A stretch of DNA of 64,000 bases from Nitzschia sp. DOCU1. Its lineage: Eukaryota > Bacillariophyta > Bacillariophyceae > Bacillariales > Bacillariaceae. A program made the position numbers and the translations under genes. The DNA is taken from contig OX595987.1 in the NCBI GenBank assembly GCA_951394045.1, forward strand, positions 434,001 to 498,000. The letters are read 5' to 3'. Within the stretch, counting starts at the first letter, position 1; each line of letters opens with the position of its first letter. This document shows, piece after piece, positions 52,092-63,200 of this stretch. Below the pieces are notes generated by a model, which searched no databases, had not been told where the DNA came from, and worked only from the letters and a program-made list of their open reading frames with translations.

Positions 52092-54264
52092 ATGAGCACG
52101 ACCTCAGTGACGACTAGCCACGAAGATGATTCGGCCGTTGCATCGTCTACTTCTTTTGCCAACAAGACCACTCACAACCAGCGAGATTCGTTTTTCGGTT
52201 TTGTTCCTCAAGTCGGACGTTGGGCGTCTCGTATTGTTGTCCAGGAGGTGACTACCGTGCAGAATGCCTTGGTGGGGTTGCCGAAATGGACCATGGACTT
52301 CGGACGCGACACCTACACGTTTTATCATGAAAATCCACGCACGCTCTATCAGGAAATCGTTTCGGGATTCACCGTGGCGATTATGCAAGTTCCTGAATCG
52401 ATTGCCTTTTCCTTTGTGGCAGGAGTTCCACCCCTCAGTGGAATGCAGGCAAGCTTTTGGATGGCCTTGATCACCGGCATCTTTGGCGGGAAACCAGGAA
52501 TGGTCTCGGGTACGAAGACAGTCTCGAGTGAGCGGGCATGCTAGATGCTACCACAATTCAATACCTCACGCACTCACGCTCTCTCTCTCGAATCGAACAG
52601 GCGTCGCCGGGGCCTTTGCAGTCGTCGTCACCGATTTGACGTCCGCCGAAGGTCCCCTCGATTACTTGACATCCTCACAACGTCTCAATGCACTCTACAT
52701 GACCATGTTCGTGTGTGGCCTCTTTCAAATGGCCATGGCATGCTTCCGTCTCGCCAAGGTAGTACGATTGATCCCCGAAACGGGACTCATCGGATTTATG
52801 AATGGCCTAGCAATTATCATTTTCTTGGCACAGCTGCCGGCCTTTCAATATTGCGATGTGGAGCCTCTCTTTTTTGAATGTACCTTGGAACAACGACAAT
52901 GGTTAACCTTTCAAAACCAAACCTGGCAACTCGTCCTCTGTTTGGTGCATGTGGTGGGTTGTATGGCCATTACGAAATTTTGGCCCAAGGTACCCCGCTT
53001 GGGCACGATCATTCCGGCATCGCTCATGGGACTGCTGGTCGGAACCTTATTTGAGCATGCGCTCTTTCGACCCGTGTTTGGCGTTGCGACTCGAACCGTA
53101 GAAGAGACAGCCCCCGTCTCGGGGACCTTCCCCAAATTCGATTGGCCTGCGATCGCCATGGACCCTTCGATGAGTAGCAGCGAACATATGAATACAGTAT
53201 CGACCGTGCTGACGTTTGCCTTAACCTTGGCCATCATCGGCGGTGTCGAATCCGTTTTGACGTTGCAAGCTTGCAACGAGATTACGGATACCGTGCCCAA
53301 AATGTCTGATTCCAATCAAGAATTGTTTGCTCAAGGACTGGCCAATTTGATATGTGGCATGTTTCGCGCCATGGGTGGGGACGCCATGATTGGACAATCC
53401 ACCATTAATATCATGAATGGAGCACGTCATCGTATATCCTCGAGCATGTCGGGAGTATTTATGCTCTTGTTTATTGTCGCCTTGGATGGATTTATCAACT
53501 TGTTGCCAGTAGCGACATTGACGGGCGTCTTGTTCATGGTAGTGTTGTCGACGTTTCAGTGGAAGACTTTTGTGATTTTGAGATATGGACGATTGAGTGA
53601 TTCCGTGGCTATTTTGTTGGTCACCTTAATGGCTGTCTTCTTCAATTTAGCCATTGCAATTGGAGCCGGCATTGTCTTTTCCGCATTGGTTCATGCTTGG
53701 GATAGTGGATCACATGTCGAGGCCGACATTACCAGCAAGCCAATGTTGATCAACGATGAAGAATGTCTCGTCAAGTACGTGCATCTCAAGGGCGCTATAT
53801 TCTTTTCTTCGACGAGAAAGTTTGTCAACATGTTCGACGTGGCGACCGATCCCGATGTAGTGGTGCTGGACATGAAAGATGCTTTGATTATTGATCATTC
53901 GGCTGTGGCTGCTATTCAGGGAGTTTTGCATCGATTTGAAAAAGCTCATAAAAGAGTCTTTTTGACCAATGTGACCCTTAAGTCAGAAGGAAGATTGCAT
54001 CGTACTGGTGACCACAAGGCCCTCCAACGTCAATTGAGACATCACCCCGACATTCTAGATATCGAGACTGCGAAAGGTGGTGTTGGCCAAGAATCGCATC
54101 AGCAAGGAGGGCCGCGAGAAACATTGGAACATGTAGATGAATGCAATGTCGGCGAGGCATTGGGCAGGTTGAGTATGTTCCAGAATCCGGTCGATGATGT
54201 CGGTGACGAACTGGAAGTTCTCCTGAATCATCAGCGAAAGGTGGATATTCATGAAAGGGCATGA
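52092..54264 (+). CDS. SLC26/SulP-family anion transporter with STAS domain
   Basis: Two exons, 52092-52509 (or -52527) and 52601-54264, give 693 or 699 residues. Two donors compete 18 nt apart in the same phase: GTACGA at 52510, which yields the SulP-like junction PGMVSG-VAGAFAVVV, and the stronger-looking GTGAGC at 52528, which adds six residues. The N-terminus is cytosolic. SulP signatures include QVPESIAFSFVAGVPPLSGMQASF and the first-core-domain GGKPGMVSG, then many membrane helices, NIMNGARHR, and a C-terminal STAS domain (VVVLDMKDALIIDHSAVAAI). Family members carry sulfate, bicarbonate or other anions; the substrate here is not clear. Confidence 0.92.
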
Positions 54265-54944
54265 AAGGGAAGAGTCAAGCACAAGCATTTCATCCTTTAG
54301 ATTGTACGAATAAAGCGACATTGCGTGTGACATGGCATGTCCAAAGGATGGAAATCAAAACATTGGTTTTTGCTTACTGGATAGTACCCATGGCACTAGG
54401 AATGGAAAATGAGATGAATGAGAGTCAAGGGGCCCGACGCTTGCAGTACTGCGTACTGTATCATAGCTTTTGGCGGCTGGTTTAAAAACTGTCACTGTCC
54501 TAAGCCAACTAACTATGGGCTATGGGTATGTATTATAGTCATACCTTTGTATCATAGGGCAAGCAGGCTCGGAAGAAGTCAATCATGTCGTTGAGAGGTG
54601 GGCAGGCGCGCTACGTAAACGCCACGTAGAATGTGTTTGGCGACAGAGCGCGTTTCGGGCAGCATGATACACTGACTGTCTGTGACTGTCTGTAGTACGC
54701 TGCTTGTAGGTATGTACTGACTGTACATAGCGAAGGCCCCTCCTACTGCTTGCAATGCGTTGGAACGAAGTTTTTGCACTGTTGTTCGGGGGTATGTGAT
54801 GAGTCCTTGTTCTCTTCTCTACTGCGCCCTCCTCTGACTACGAACATCATCACACACCGGCATCCATGCAACAGACTTGAGATGAATTACTGCCATGGTA
54901 TTCATCAAGTAGACGCAGAAACAGGTTGCCTGCCTCGATGAGTT
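54265..54944. other. Intergenic region downstream of SulP
   Basis: No feature I can support. Short protein-like frames begin near 54750 and may belong to the broken gene that follows. Confidence 0.3.
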
Positions 54945-55750
54945 GTGAGCAATTATAATCTTGGTGGGCGTTGGGTCGTACGCAAATTTTTGAAAGGTGC
55001 GCCAAAGTCACGCCATTCAACCGTCGCATCTGAGTTTATCGCACGTGCATGGTTGATCTCCCTGAGCAAGATCCGATCGGGTGGATCCATTATTTCCATT
55101 GAAATCGACGAAGACGACGAGTGGATAGCATATTCCAATCATCATGTCAATGTTGATGCAGCAGCTCCAGGGGATGCTGCTGGGCGCATCCAGCACCTCG
55201 TCTGCTGAATGGCTGGATATGATGTTTGCGGCTTTTTATCGACCCGAATCGGTGGTATTTGGCATTACAGGACCAATGTGCATTGAATTAAATGGCGCCA
55301 TGGCTCACTCGACGATTGACGATGAGATTCAACTGGATTCGGATAATTTTTATCCGACAAGTTTGCACTTGAGCACTGCCGAAACTTTGATCTTGTACAG
55401 TTGTTTCGGGGTCTCTCTTTTGTGCTTTTCCTACTCAAGTTTCTTGCTATTAGAAGCTTTGATTCATTTCGGTTTGAACCGGTGTCAACGGCAGCTTCAA
55501 ATGTGGAAACAATTCCTGGCATCCAAACACTGTCGGCTTTGACATTACGTTACGACTACAAGAAATAAAGGACCCTGGAGCGACGCACCCGTATGTTGAT
55601 AATTTGGCCAGGGATACTTATATTCCGAAAATGCTACCTCTAGGGACGAATGCATCCTTAACGCGAAAGTTCATAATGCTACGGGACCCATCCGCAACAA
55701 CTCGGGTTCGCAGTATCACAACGGCGCCATGGATCAGTTTGCAACTTTGA
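54945..55750 (+). pseudogene. Frame-broken gene remnant, or unresolved multi-exon gene
   Basis: Protein-like sequence passes through several plus-strand frames. 54945-55208 has WVVRKFLKG and SIISIEIDEDDEWIAYSN. 55144-55542 is a clean 132-codon frame from an ATG with EWLDMMFAAFYRPESVVFG and a hydrophobic segment LILYSCFGVSLLCF. A third frame overlaps with FRFEPVSTAASNVETIPG to LRYDYKK and a stop near 55566. A fourth begins near 55540 with DPGATHPYVDNLARDTYIPK and ends at TGA 55748-55750. No consistent splice sites join them. The 132-residue part could be a small real membrane protein. No family recognised. Confidence 0.4.
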
Positions 55751-55920
55751 CGCTTCTTTCCTGCATCATCCATATCGCACCTTCCCAACTGATACACGAA
55801 GTATCAGTAATTGGGATATTTTGCTATGCCTTTTGAACAATACAATCGAATGATCTAAAAAATAATTTTGTTAGAAACTCTCACTACTAAACGAAAGTAG
55901 TAAACGAAAGCGTTGTACTG

Positions 55921-58596
55921 TTACTTGATTCTCTTGAGCAACCGACCTTGGTTGCGTTCCAAGATTTCCCCTTGCATGGCCATGACCGAGAGTACCCGAG
56001 AAACAACCATGATATTGTAGCCTTGACCCGACGCTTCTTCCAGTAACTTTTGCTTGTTGACCATACTGCCCACGGCCAGCCGGCTTCGGAGAAAGCTTTG
56101 GGCGCGTTCAATCTCTTCTCGATTTCCACCGCCATTGAGAAGGGAACGATCCATCATATTCTGATCGACAGTATTCGCGGCCATGGTCGAAACACGGAAC
56201 AAACGGAGAGCTTCGTTGACGTCTTCAATGCGGACTTGGGAATCCAATCGAACCTTCGCAAGACTCTCCGAGATTCGCACTAAAGCTTCTAGCTGACGAA
56301 CCGTAATAGGAATGACCGACTGCTCTCGTCCATTCTCCTCGCTTCTGCCGCCACCAGCAGATTGCATATTATTCTTGCGTACGTCGTCTCGAATCTTAAC
56401 GTACGAGCTGGTCAATACTTGTCCGGCCTCTTCCGAAAGAACGGGCTTGCACTTGGCCTTGCAGTACTGAATGTATTTCTTCATGGACGGAATAGCTAGT
56501 TCTCCTACACCAGTAGTAGCAACTTGCATGATATTCTCAGCAATCGCTTCCGGAGAGTTGGACATGGCTTCAAGTCTGATGAGCGAACGACAACACGTAA
56601 GAAAACTGCAGGAAAAATAAAAGGACCACGCGTGCGATTGACTTACCTTCCATTGTCAGCTGCTTCATCCGCAAAGGCATTGGCCGACGCCAAAAAGGCC
56701 AAAGATCCGTCACCCCCACCAGCACCGGTTGGTCCTCCGCTTCCCGAGTTTTGAATATGTACCCCCATGACATGACGACAAATCATACGATCCCGCTCTT
56801 CTTCTCGGATATCGCGAACTAAAAAGATCATATCAAAACGCGACAGAATGGTGGTCATCAAATCAATTTGATCCGACGCCGATTTGAAATCATCATATCG
56901 TCCAAACACTGGGTTGGCAGCAGCCAGAACAGCCGAACGACTATTCAACACCGTAGTGATTCCTGCTTTGGCCACACTAATGGTCTGCTGTTCCATGGCC
57001 TCGTGGATAGCCACTCGATCAGCTGGGCGCATCTTGTCAAACTCGTCAATACAGACAATACCACCATCGGCCAACACCATGGCACCGCCTTCCAGGTAGA
57101 ACTCGCCTCGAGAGTCCTTCACCACACTAGCCGTTAAACCGGCTGCGGAAGAACCCTTTCCTGAAGTATAGATTCCAATGGGGGCTGTCTTTGAAATAAA
57201 TTTGAGAAATTGGGACTTGGCCGTAGACGGATCGCCAATGAGCAAAATGTTAATGTCTCCACGCAGACGCATTCCATCAGGGAGTCGTTTTCTCGACCCC
57301 CCCATGAGCATGCACACTAGTGACTTTTTGATATCGACCGTGTACGATCCTTGAATACTTGGAGCCACCGATCGCGTCAAAATGTCATAGACATCGTGAC
57401 GCCGTGCGAGTTGGGAAAAGGCTTCTTCTTCCGCCGGAGTAAACTGTACCGAATCTCCCGAGTGAAGATCTCTCGTCATACCGACCACTCGAAGATACAC
57501 ACTCCGGGCGCCCCCACTTGCAGCATTGTTGTAGAGTGTCGGGATGCAAAAGACGGTGACCCGCGTACCTGGAGGCGCCTTGTCTACAAGTGTGCGTTCG
57601 ACAGCCACCATGACGGCCCGAGGCATTTCTCCCGTCGGCACCTTTTCGGGCGCTTCTTGAATCTTGAGTGTTTGTTGATCACAGAATTGCGATTCATCGG
57701 GAACCACATTGTAAGGATTCGATCCACACTCTTGTGGCTGGGCTCCGGCACAACGACTAGGAAACGGAACCGAACCAAAGGGTCCTTCGGACGATAATAG
57801 TGTTTGCGTATCGAGACAGCGGCTGCATCGGACCACTAACCTGACGGCTCGGCAACGAACAGGCTGCGCCGAAATAACAATGCCGGGGCATTTGATCAAG
57901 CGATTCATATGTTCACTTTTAATGCCTCGCAGTGGCGTCAGGGCCAGATTGCCCTTGAGTAGGACTTGAATAATCATGCGGTCCTCCTTTTTGTTTTCGT
58001 TAGGATTGGCGTCTGCCATGGTCCCATCTTCTAGTTGACTCTCATTGTTGTTGTTGTGGTCGTCGTCGTCGTCTTCGCCAGTAGGATTTTGACGCTGGTC
58101 ATAGAGCAGCGATTGCAGGGCATCGGCGGCAGCTAATTCCAACGCTGGCAAAATCGTGGCCGGCTGATCGCGCAAATAACCCAACAACGAGCCGTCATAT
58201 TCGCTCAAATGAGCCACGTCCACTTCTAGCATGGCCGTATTGCTGGTATTGGTCGAGTTTTGATTATTGTTTGAGCCGCCCACAGCCGCAGCATCCACGT
58301 TGTGCAGGCGTCGATGCATACGCAGCAGCTTTTCACGGTACACATAACGCTGAGCACCCAGGCGGTAATTTCCTAACAACAGGAAAGGGAAATGCATGAG
58401 ATGCGATTCATTTCAATATAGTGTAGCTATACACGTAAAAGAACTTACTGAGGAATTCCCGAAAGTGGCGTCGGACGGCCTTCAAATCGACGGCATCTTC
58501 ATCTTCATGAACTTCCGCTGCATCCGCGTCATTTTGTTGCTGGGGCCTCTGAAGCTGCTGGTGCGAATAATACAATCTTGTCTCGTCAAAGTCCAT
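55921..58596 (-). CDS. MCM5: MCM5, replicative helicase subunit
   Basis: Three exons (58596-58449, 58372-56647, 56575-55921) with GT-AG introns of 76 and 71 nt give 842 residues, somewhat longer than the usual 700-735 because of Asn/Asp-rich inserts near residue 110-150. The first splice gives REFL-RNYRLGAQRYVYRE. A zinc-finger region (VRCSRC...C.....C) lies mid-N-terminal. The AAA+ core shows Walker A GDPSTAKSQ, the presensor and Walker B segment VCIDEFDKM, and the arginine finger SRFD. The C-terminal winged helix follows the second intron. MCM5 forms the MCM2-7 ring in the nucleus; other subunits are not in this window. Confidence 0.95.
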
Positions 58597-59043
58597 GATG
58601 ATATAGCAGTATTATGATAGCAAAAGGCAAAAGTAGATGAAACAAAAAAGAAGAAAGTCCAATGATGGTGGCAGTTGTGCGTGTGCTATCATATGGACCA
58701 TGGACATCGCCACACCCACCGCGCCCAAGGAGATTCAAATGCTGTTGTTGTGGTGGGATTTCGCCAAGCACCGCGAGGATGGCAGCATAGCGGCAGGAAT
58801 TCGCGCCAAAACTTTCGCAGCCAAAAGTGGTCGTTTTATTCGACTTTTTTGTGAAAGTAGTGCCAGAATTGTCAACGGGGCTAGGACAAAGTGACAAATG
58901 GGTCAAAGAAGTCGAAATCGAACGTTCACCCGTCGCACGTCATCCGCGGCACAAAACTGCGTGTGTAGTGCCCTCTCGCGTCGTCAACAACGCACCACAA
59001 CACAAGTCATCGAGGCGCTCTCGATGTTATTGTCATCTTCACG
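58597..59043. promoter_or_regulatory. Divergent region, MCM5 / small mitochondrial protein
   Basis: 447 bases between divergent starts. An 85-codon plus-strand frame inside has no recognisable feature. No E2F-type motif (TTTSSCGC) is evident to me. Confidence 0.3.
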
Positions 59044-59493
59044 ATGAGATTCGCTACACTAAGACGACAAGGTATCATTGCCGCAAATAGGCTCCAACAG
59101 TAAGTCGCATATTGGAAGTGAAGTGGTTGTTAATGGTGATGAAACGATGGAGAACGGAGATGTGGATGTTGTTGGCGATTTCAGCGTCTGTACGTCGTTT
59201 TTGGATTCTTCCGCATCTCATCATTCTGTTTGGCTTTATCTCTCTTGTTATCATGACTACACAGACGCCAAATGGCGGGTGGACCTATTCCGGCAAATTA
59301 TAAGGTCAAGAAGAACAAGTTTGTGGAAGAATGGAATGGACGCAGGGAGATTACAGAACGTTCTTTTGAAGCCAAGCCTGAAGTGGTGCTATCGCTGGTG
59401 TTTTACGTTGCGATCCTGCCCTTTGGCTGCTATTTGTTGACTCGAAGCGAATTCCAGAGCAAGGGAGATCGACGATACAAGGACTGCATCTAA
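59044..59493 (+). CDS. Small single-pass membrane protein, probably mitochondrial
   Basis: Two exons (59044-59099 and 59265-59493) over a 165-nt GT-AG intron (phase 2) give 94 residues. Exon 1 encodes MRFATLRRQGIIAANRLQ, an Arg-rich, acid-free amphipathic start typical of a mitochondrial presequence. Exon 2 encodes a basic stretch, then one membrane helix (VVLSLVFYVAILPFGCYLL) and a short charged tail. Size and layout suit an accessory subunit of a respiratory complex (such as a complex I B-type subunit), but I cannot assign one. The second exon alone has an ATG (59272) that would give a 73-residue form without the presequence. Confidence 0.6.
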
Positions 59494-59970
59494 GCTAGAT
59501 GTTGTCGTTTTGCGTATTTAATGTCTGCCTGTTATATCTACTAGGAGACTACCGGAAGAACTGTCCTTTTCACGTCTCTAGTTGGTATTTCCAAACCTTT
59601 ACTCGCCGGCACTCATTATCAATACCTTTTACGCACTTCTAGCTAGAGCTATGAGCAGGACTAGGTAGTAGCCACCTGCTGGTTTGTTTGACTGATGATG
59701 GGATGTCTACTCGATCTGATCGGCGTAGTCGACCAACCCGGCGTCATCGCACACCAGCCACGAAACACACTACTTGTAGCAGCTACGCCTCACCATTTTC
59801 TCCAGGAGTGCCATTGAGGGAAAAGGCGAGACAGTGGCAACATCACAGCCATTGAAGGCCAACAAAGACATCAGTTACAGGAGACAGAGTTTGCTCTTGA
59901 CCTTCTTCTCGGTTGAGTTATAGTCGTTGAGATACCGGTACATGACTCATGGTGCTCTATTGAAGGCTGG
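59494..59970. other. Intergenic region before the retrotransposon
   Basis: 477 bases with no feature I can support; the sequence GCTGG abuts the 5' LTR and would be the target-site duplication candidate, which needs the far flank to test. Confidence 0.35.
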
Positions 59971-60096
59971 TGTTGGCAAACAAATATTTATGCATATGAA
60001 ATTACCTACCCGAACAACCGAAACCGATGACGTCGCCGACAAACAAAACTACGACAAAAACCACGATTAAGATCGAGCGGCGACGAGACGAGACGA

Positions 60097-60126
60097 AGCG
60101 AAACAAACTCACTTTATTCGAAGTCT
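60097..60126 (+). repeat. 30-bp inverted repeat, left arm
   Basis: AGCGAAACAAACTCACTTTA... is the exact reverse complement of 60243-60272. The spacer is 116 bp. Confidence 0.9.
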
Positions 60127-60242
60127 GTTGGAATGTGAAAATCTAGCCGTCGTTTTGCCCCGGCTTCTTACTATTCTTGAAATAGTCCAGTTCTTCACAA
60201 CAGGATCTACTAAGTTGTTTATCGTATCGTATGTAGTCTGAG

Positions 60243-60272
60243 AGACTTCGAATAAAGTGAGTTTGTTTCGCT
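60243..60272 (-). repeat. 30-bp inverted repeat, right arm
   Basis: Perfect complement of 60097-60126 over all 30 bases; similarity stops abruptly at both ends. The arm ends at the T of the TAA that opens the pol frame. Confidence 0.9.
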
Positions 60273-60274
60273 AA

Positions 60275-63200
60275 AATTTCGCCCAGACCAACGCATTGAA
60301 AGAGTATATACTGCTAGACAGTGACTCTACCGATACGGTATTTTGCAATCCGAAATACGTGACGAACATTCGAGACGCTCCGACATCTATGACTGTCCAT
60401 ACGAATGGAGGACCCATGACTTCTACCAAAATTTGCGATGTGCCATTCATCGGAGAAGCATGGTTCAATGAAGACTCCCTTACAAATATCATAAGTCTGG
60501 CTCACATGGTTGAGCACCACCGTGTCACGTACGATTCTGCCCAAGAAAAAGCATTCCTGGTGCACTTACCGCATAAAACAGTGCGATTCCATCAACTGAA
60601 CAGTCGACTTTATGCCATGCATCCATCCGACCCAAACAGAACTTTCACCCAAGTCGACTCTAATTATTTGCTGGGACAACTACGAGATGAAAATTTGAAG
60701 ATTCTCAGCAATCGTCAGAAAGCTGCAGTATTGAAAGCACGACAACTCCATCACGCGCTTGGTACGCCAACGATGGAGGATTTGAAAGCAATGATTCGGA
60801 TGAATTTAATCAGGGACAATCCAGTTACTACAAAGGACGTGGTATTGGCCGAGAAAGTGTACGGTCCCGACGTGGGAACTCGAAAAGGCAAGAATACTCG
60901 GCAGCGACCAAATCAAGTGGTGGATGCGACAATCGATCTACCGGATGAGCTGGTGGATATTCAGAGAGACCTTACTGTCTCGCTAGACGGTATGGAGGTC
61001 AATTCATTGAAATTTCTGACGACTATTTCCCACGATCTTTACTACCGGACTGCGCAATATGTTCCTGAAACGACAAAGGCCAACTACATCAGAGTATTGG
61101 ATGAACTATATGGTGTCTATCAAACCGGCGGTTTTACCGTCAGCGAGATTCACTGCGACAACGAATTCCGTTCAGTAATGACAGAATGGGCTACAACAAA
61201 GCATCCGCCTATTCAAGTCAACTACGCAAATCCCCAAGAACACGTTCCCAGAGCGGAACGAAACAATCGCGTGTTGCAAGAGCGTGTGCGTGCTGCGTAT
61301 CACCACATGCCATTCACGCATCTGCCCCGAATCCTGGTGAAGTACATGGTAATGGAGGCAGCAAGAAAGATGAATTATTTCCCAGCGAGATATGGTATTT
61401 CGCGACACTACAGTCCTCGCATGATCGTTCACAAGGAAAATATTGACTACGATCGTCACTGTCGCTACGCAATAGGCGACTACGTGCTCGCACCGAACGA
61501 GCCCACCCAACTTAACACGAACGCTCCGCGAATGGTAGATTGCATCTATTTGCGTCCAACAGCTGGCACTCAGGGCGGCCATGAATTGTTACACCTGCAG
61601 ACGAACCGAGTTATAACTCGTCCAAGAGTCACTCCGGTTCCAATCACGCCAAATATTATCGCTCAAGTACACGCTCTAGCTGAATTGGATGGAATGCCAC
61701 GAGGCTTGAAGATAACCAATCGGGCCAACCATGTTCTATTCGACACTGCTTGGTCCGCAGGAGTGGATTACGACGACGTGTTCGATGATGAAGACTATGA
61801 TGAAGATGATGACAATCAAGATGATGATGACGATAACGACATGGACAATGAAGACTATGACGAAATGGATGAAAATGAAATTGCAGACATTCTTGGCGAG
61901 GCAAACAATCAAGACGTTCAAAATGAGGATGAAGAAGATGAAGCCAATGATGAGGCTAACAACAACGAAGAATACCAAGATGAAAATCACGATGCCAACG
62001 ACGAAGAAGAAATTATTGTCGAGTCAGATCCAGAGTATGAAGACTCGGGACAAGACGACGTATCGCTACAAGCAGACGAAGAGGAGGCTCCAAACGAGGC
62101 ACTTCGCAGGAGTGAGCGAGTCAGAGTACCGAACCCAAAATATCAACATTTGAATGTGAACAGTGCCGTGGTAGAGGAATATACCACGGAAAACGCGTCA
62201 ATTATCGGCAAAATTATGTGGCAACTAAACGACAAACTCGGTGCCATGGATGACGCAAACAAATTATCGTTCTTGCAGACTTACAGCCTGAAGACTGGGT
62301 TGAAGAAGTTTGGAGAAGAAGGAAGAGCGGCTGCTGTGAAGGAAATGAAGCAGCTACATGACAGAGTTGTATTCAAACCTATTCGAGTCCATGAAATGAC
62401 GGCTCGGGAGAGGAAACGGGCCATGGAAAGCCTGATCTTCCTCGTGCAGAAGCGTGACGGAAGAATTAAAGCTCGTACGTGCGCCAACGGCAGTACGCAG
62501 CGTACTTATATTCCAAGAGAAGATGCGGCAAGTCCTACTGCGTCAACGGAAGCAGTGTTGATCACAGGAGTGATCGAGGCAAAACAGAATCGTGACGTTA
62601 TGACGCTTGACATCCCAAACGCATTTGTTCAGACCCCGATTCCGAAAGGAGAAGAAAAGATCATCATGAAGATCCGGGGGGCATTGGTTGATATTCTGTG
62701 CGAGATTTCGCCTGAAATCTACAAACCCTACGTGATAGCCGAACGAAAGGAAAAAGTGCTTTACGTGCAGATGCTCAAAGCATTGTACGGTATGCTCGTG
62801 GCGTCCCTACTATACTACAAGAAATTTCGGTCCGACATCGAAGCGATCGGGTACAAAGTTAATCCTTACGATGCGTGCGTGGCCAACAAAGAGATCAATG
62901 GAAAACAGCACACACTCGTATGGCACGTTGACGACGTGAAAGCAAGCCATGTCGATCCGAAAGTAAACGACAAATTCTACGAGTGGTGCGAACAAAAGTA
63001 CGGCAGCGAAGAAACAGGTCATGTGACCGTCACTAGAGGAAAAAGGCACGACTACTTGGGAATGATCTTGGACTACACAGAGCCAAGGAAATTGAAAGTT
63101 GACATGAAGTACTACATCGAAGCGATGATCGAAGAGTTTCCAGAGAAACTCAGCGGACAAACCAGCGCTCCATGGACGGAGCGACTTATGAAAATCGATA

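Larger units (their letters stand above)
59971..60294 (+). repeat. 5' LTR plus leader (right edge not determined)
   Basis: Starts TGTTGG. The 3' LTR is cut by the window after 73 bases, so the LTR length cannot be read. A CCAACGCA near 60287-60294 is one possible end. No convincing tRNA primer site was found. Confidence 0.55.
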
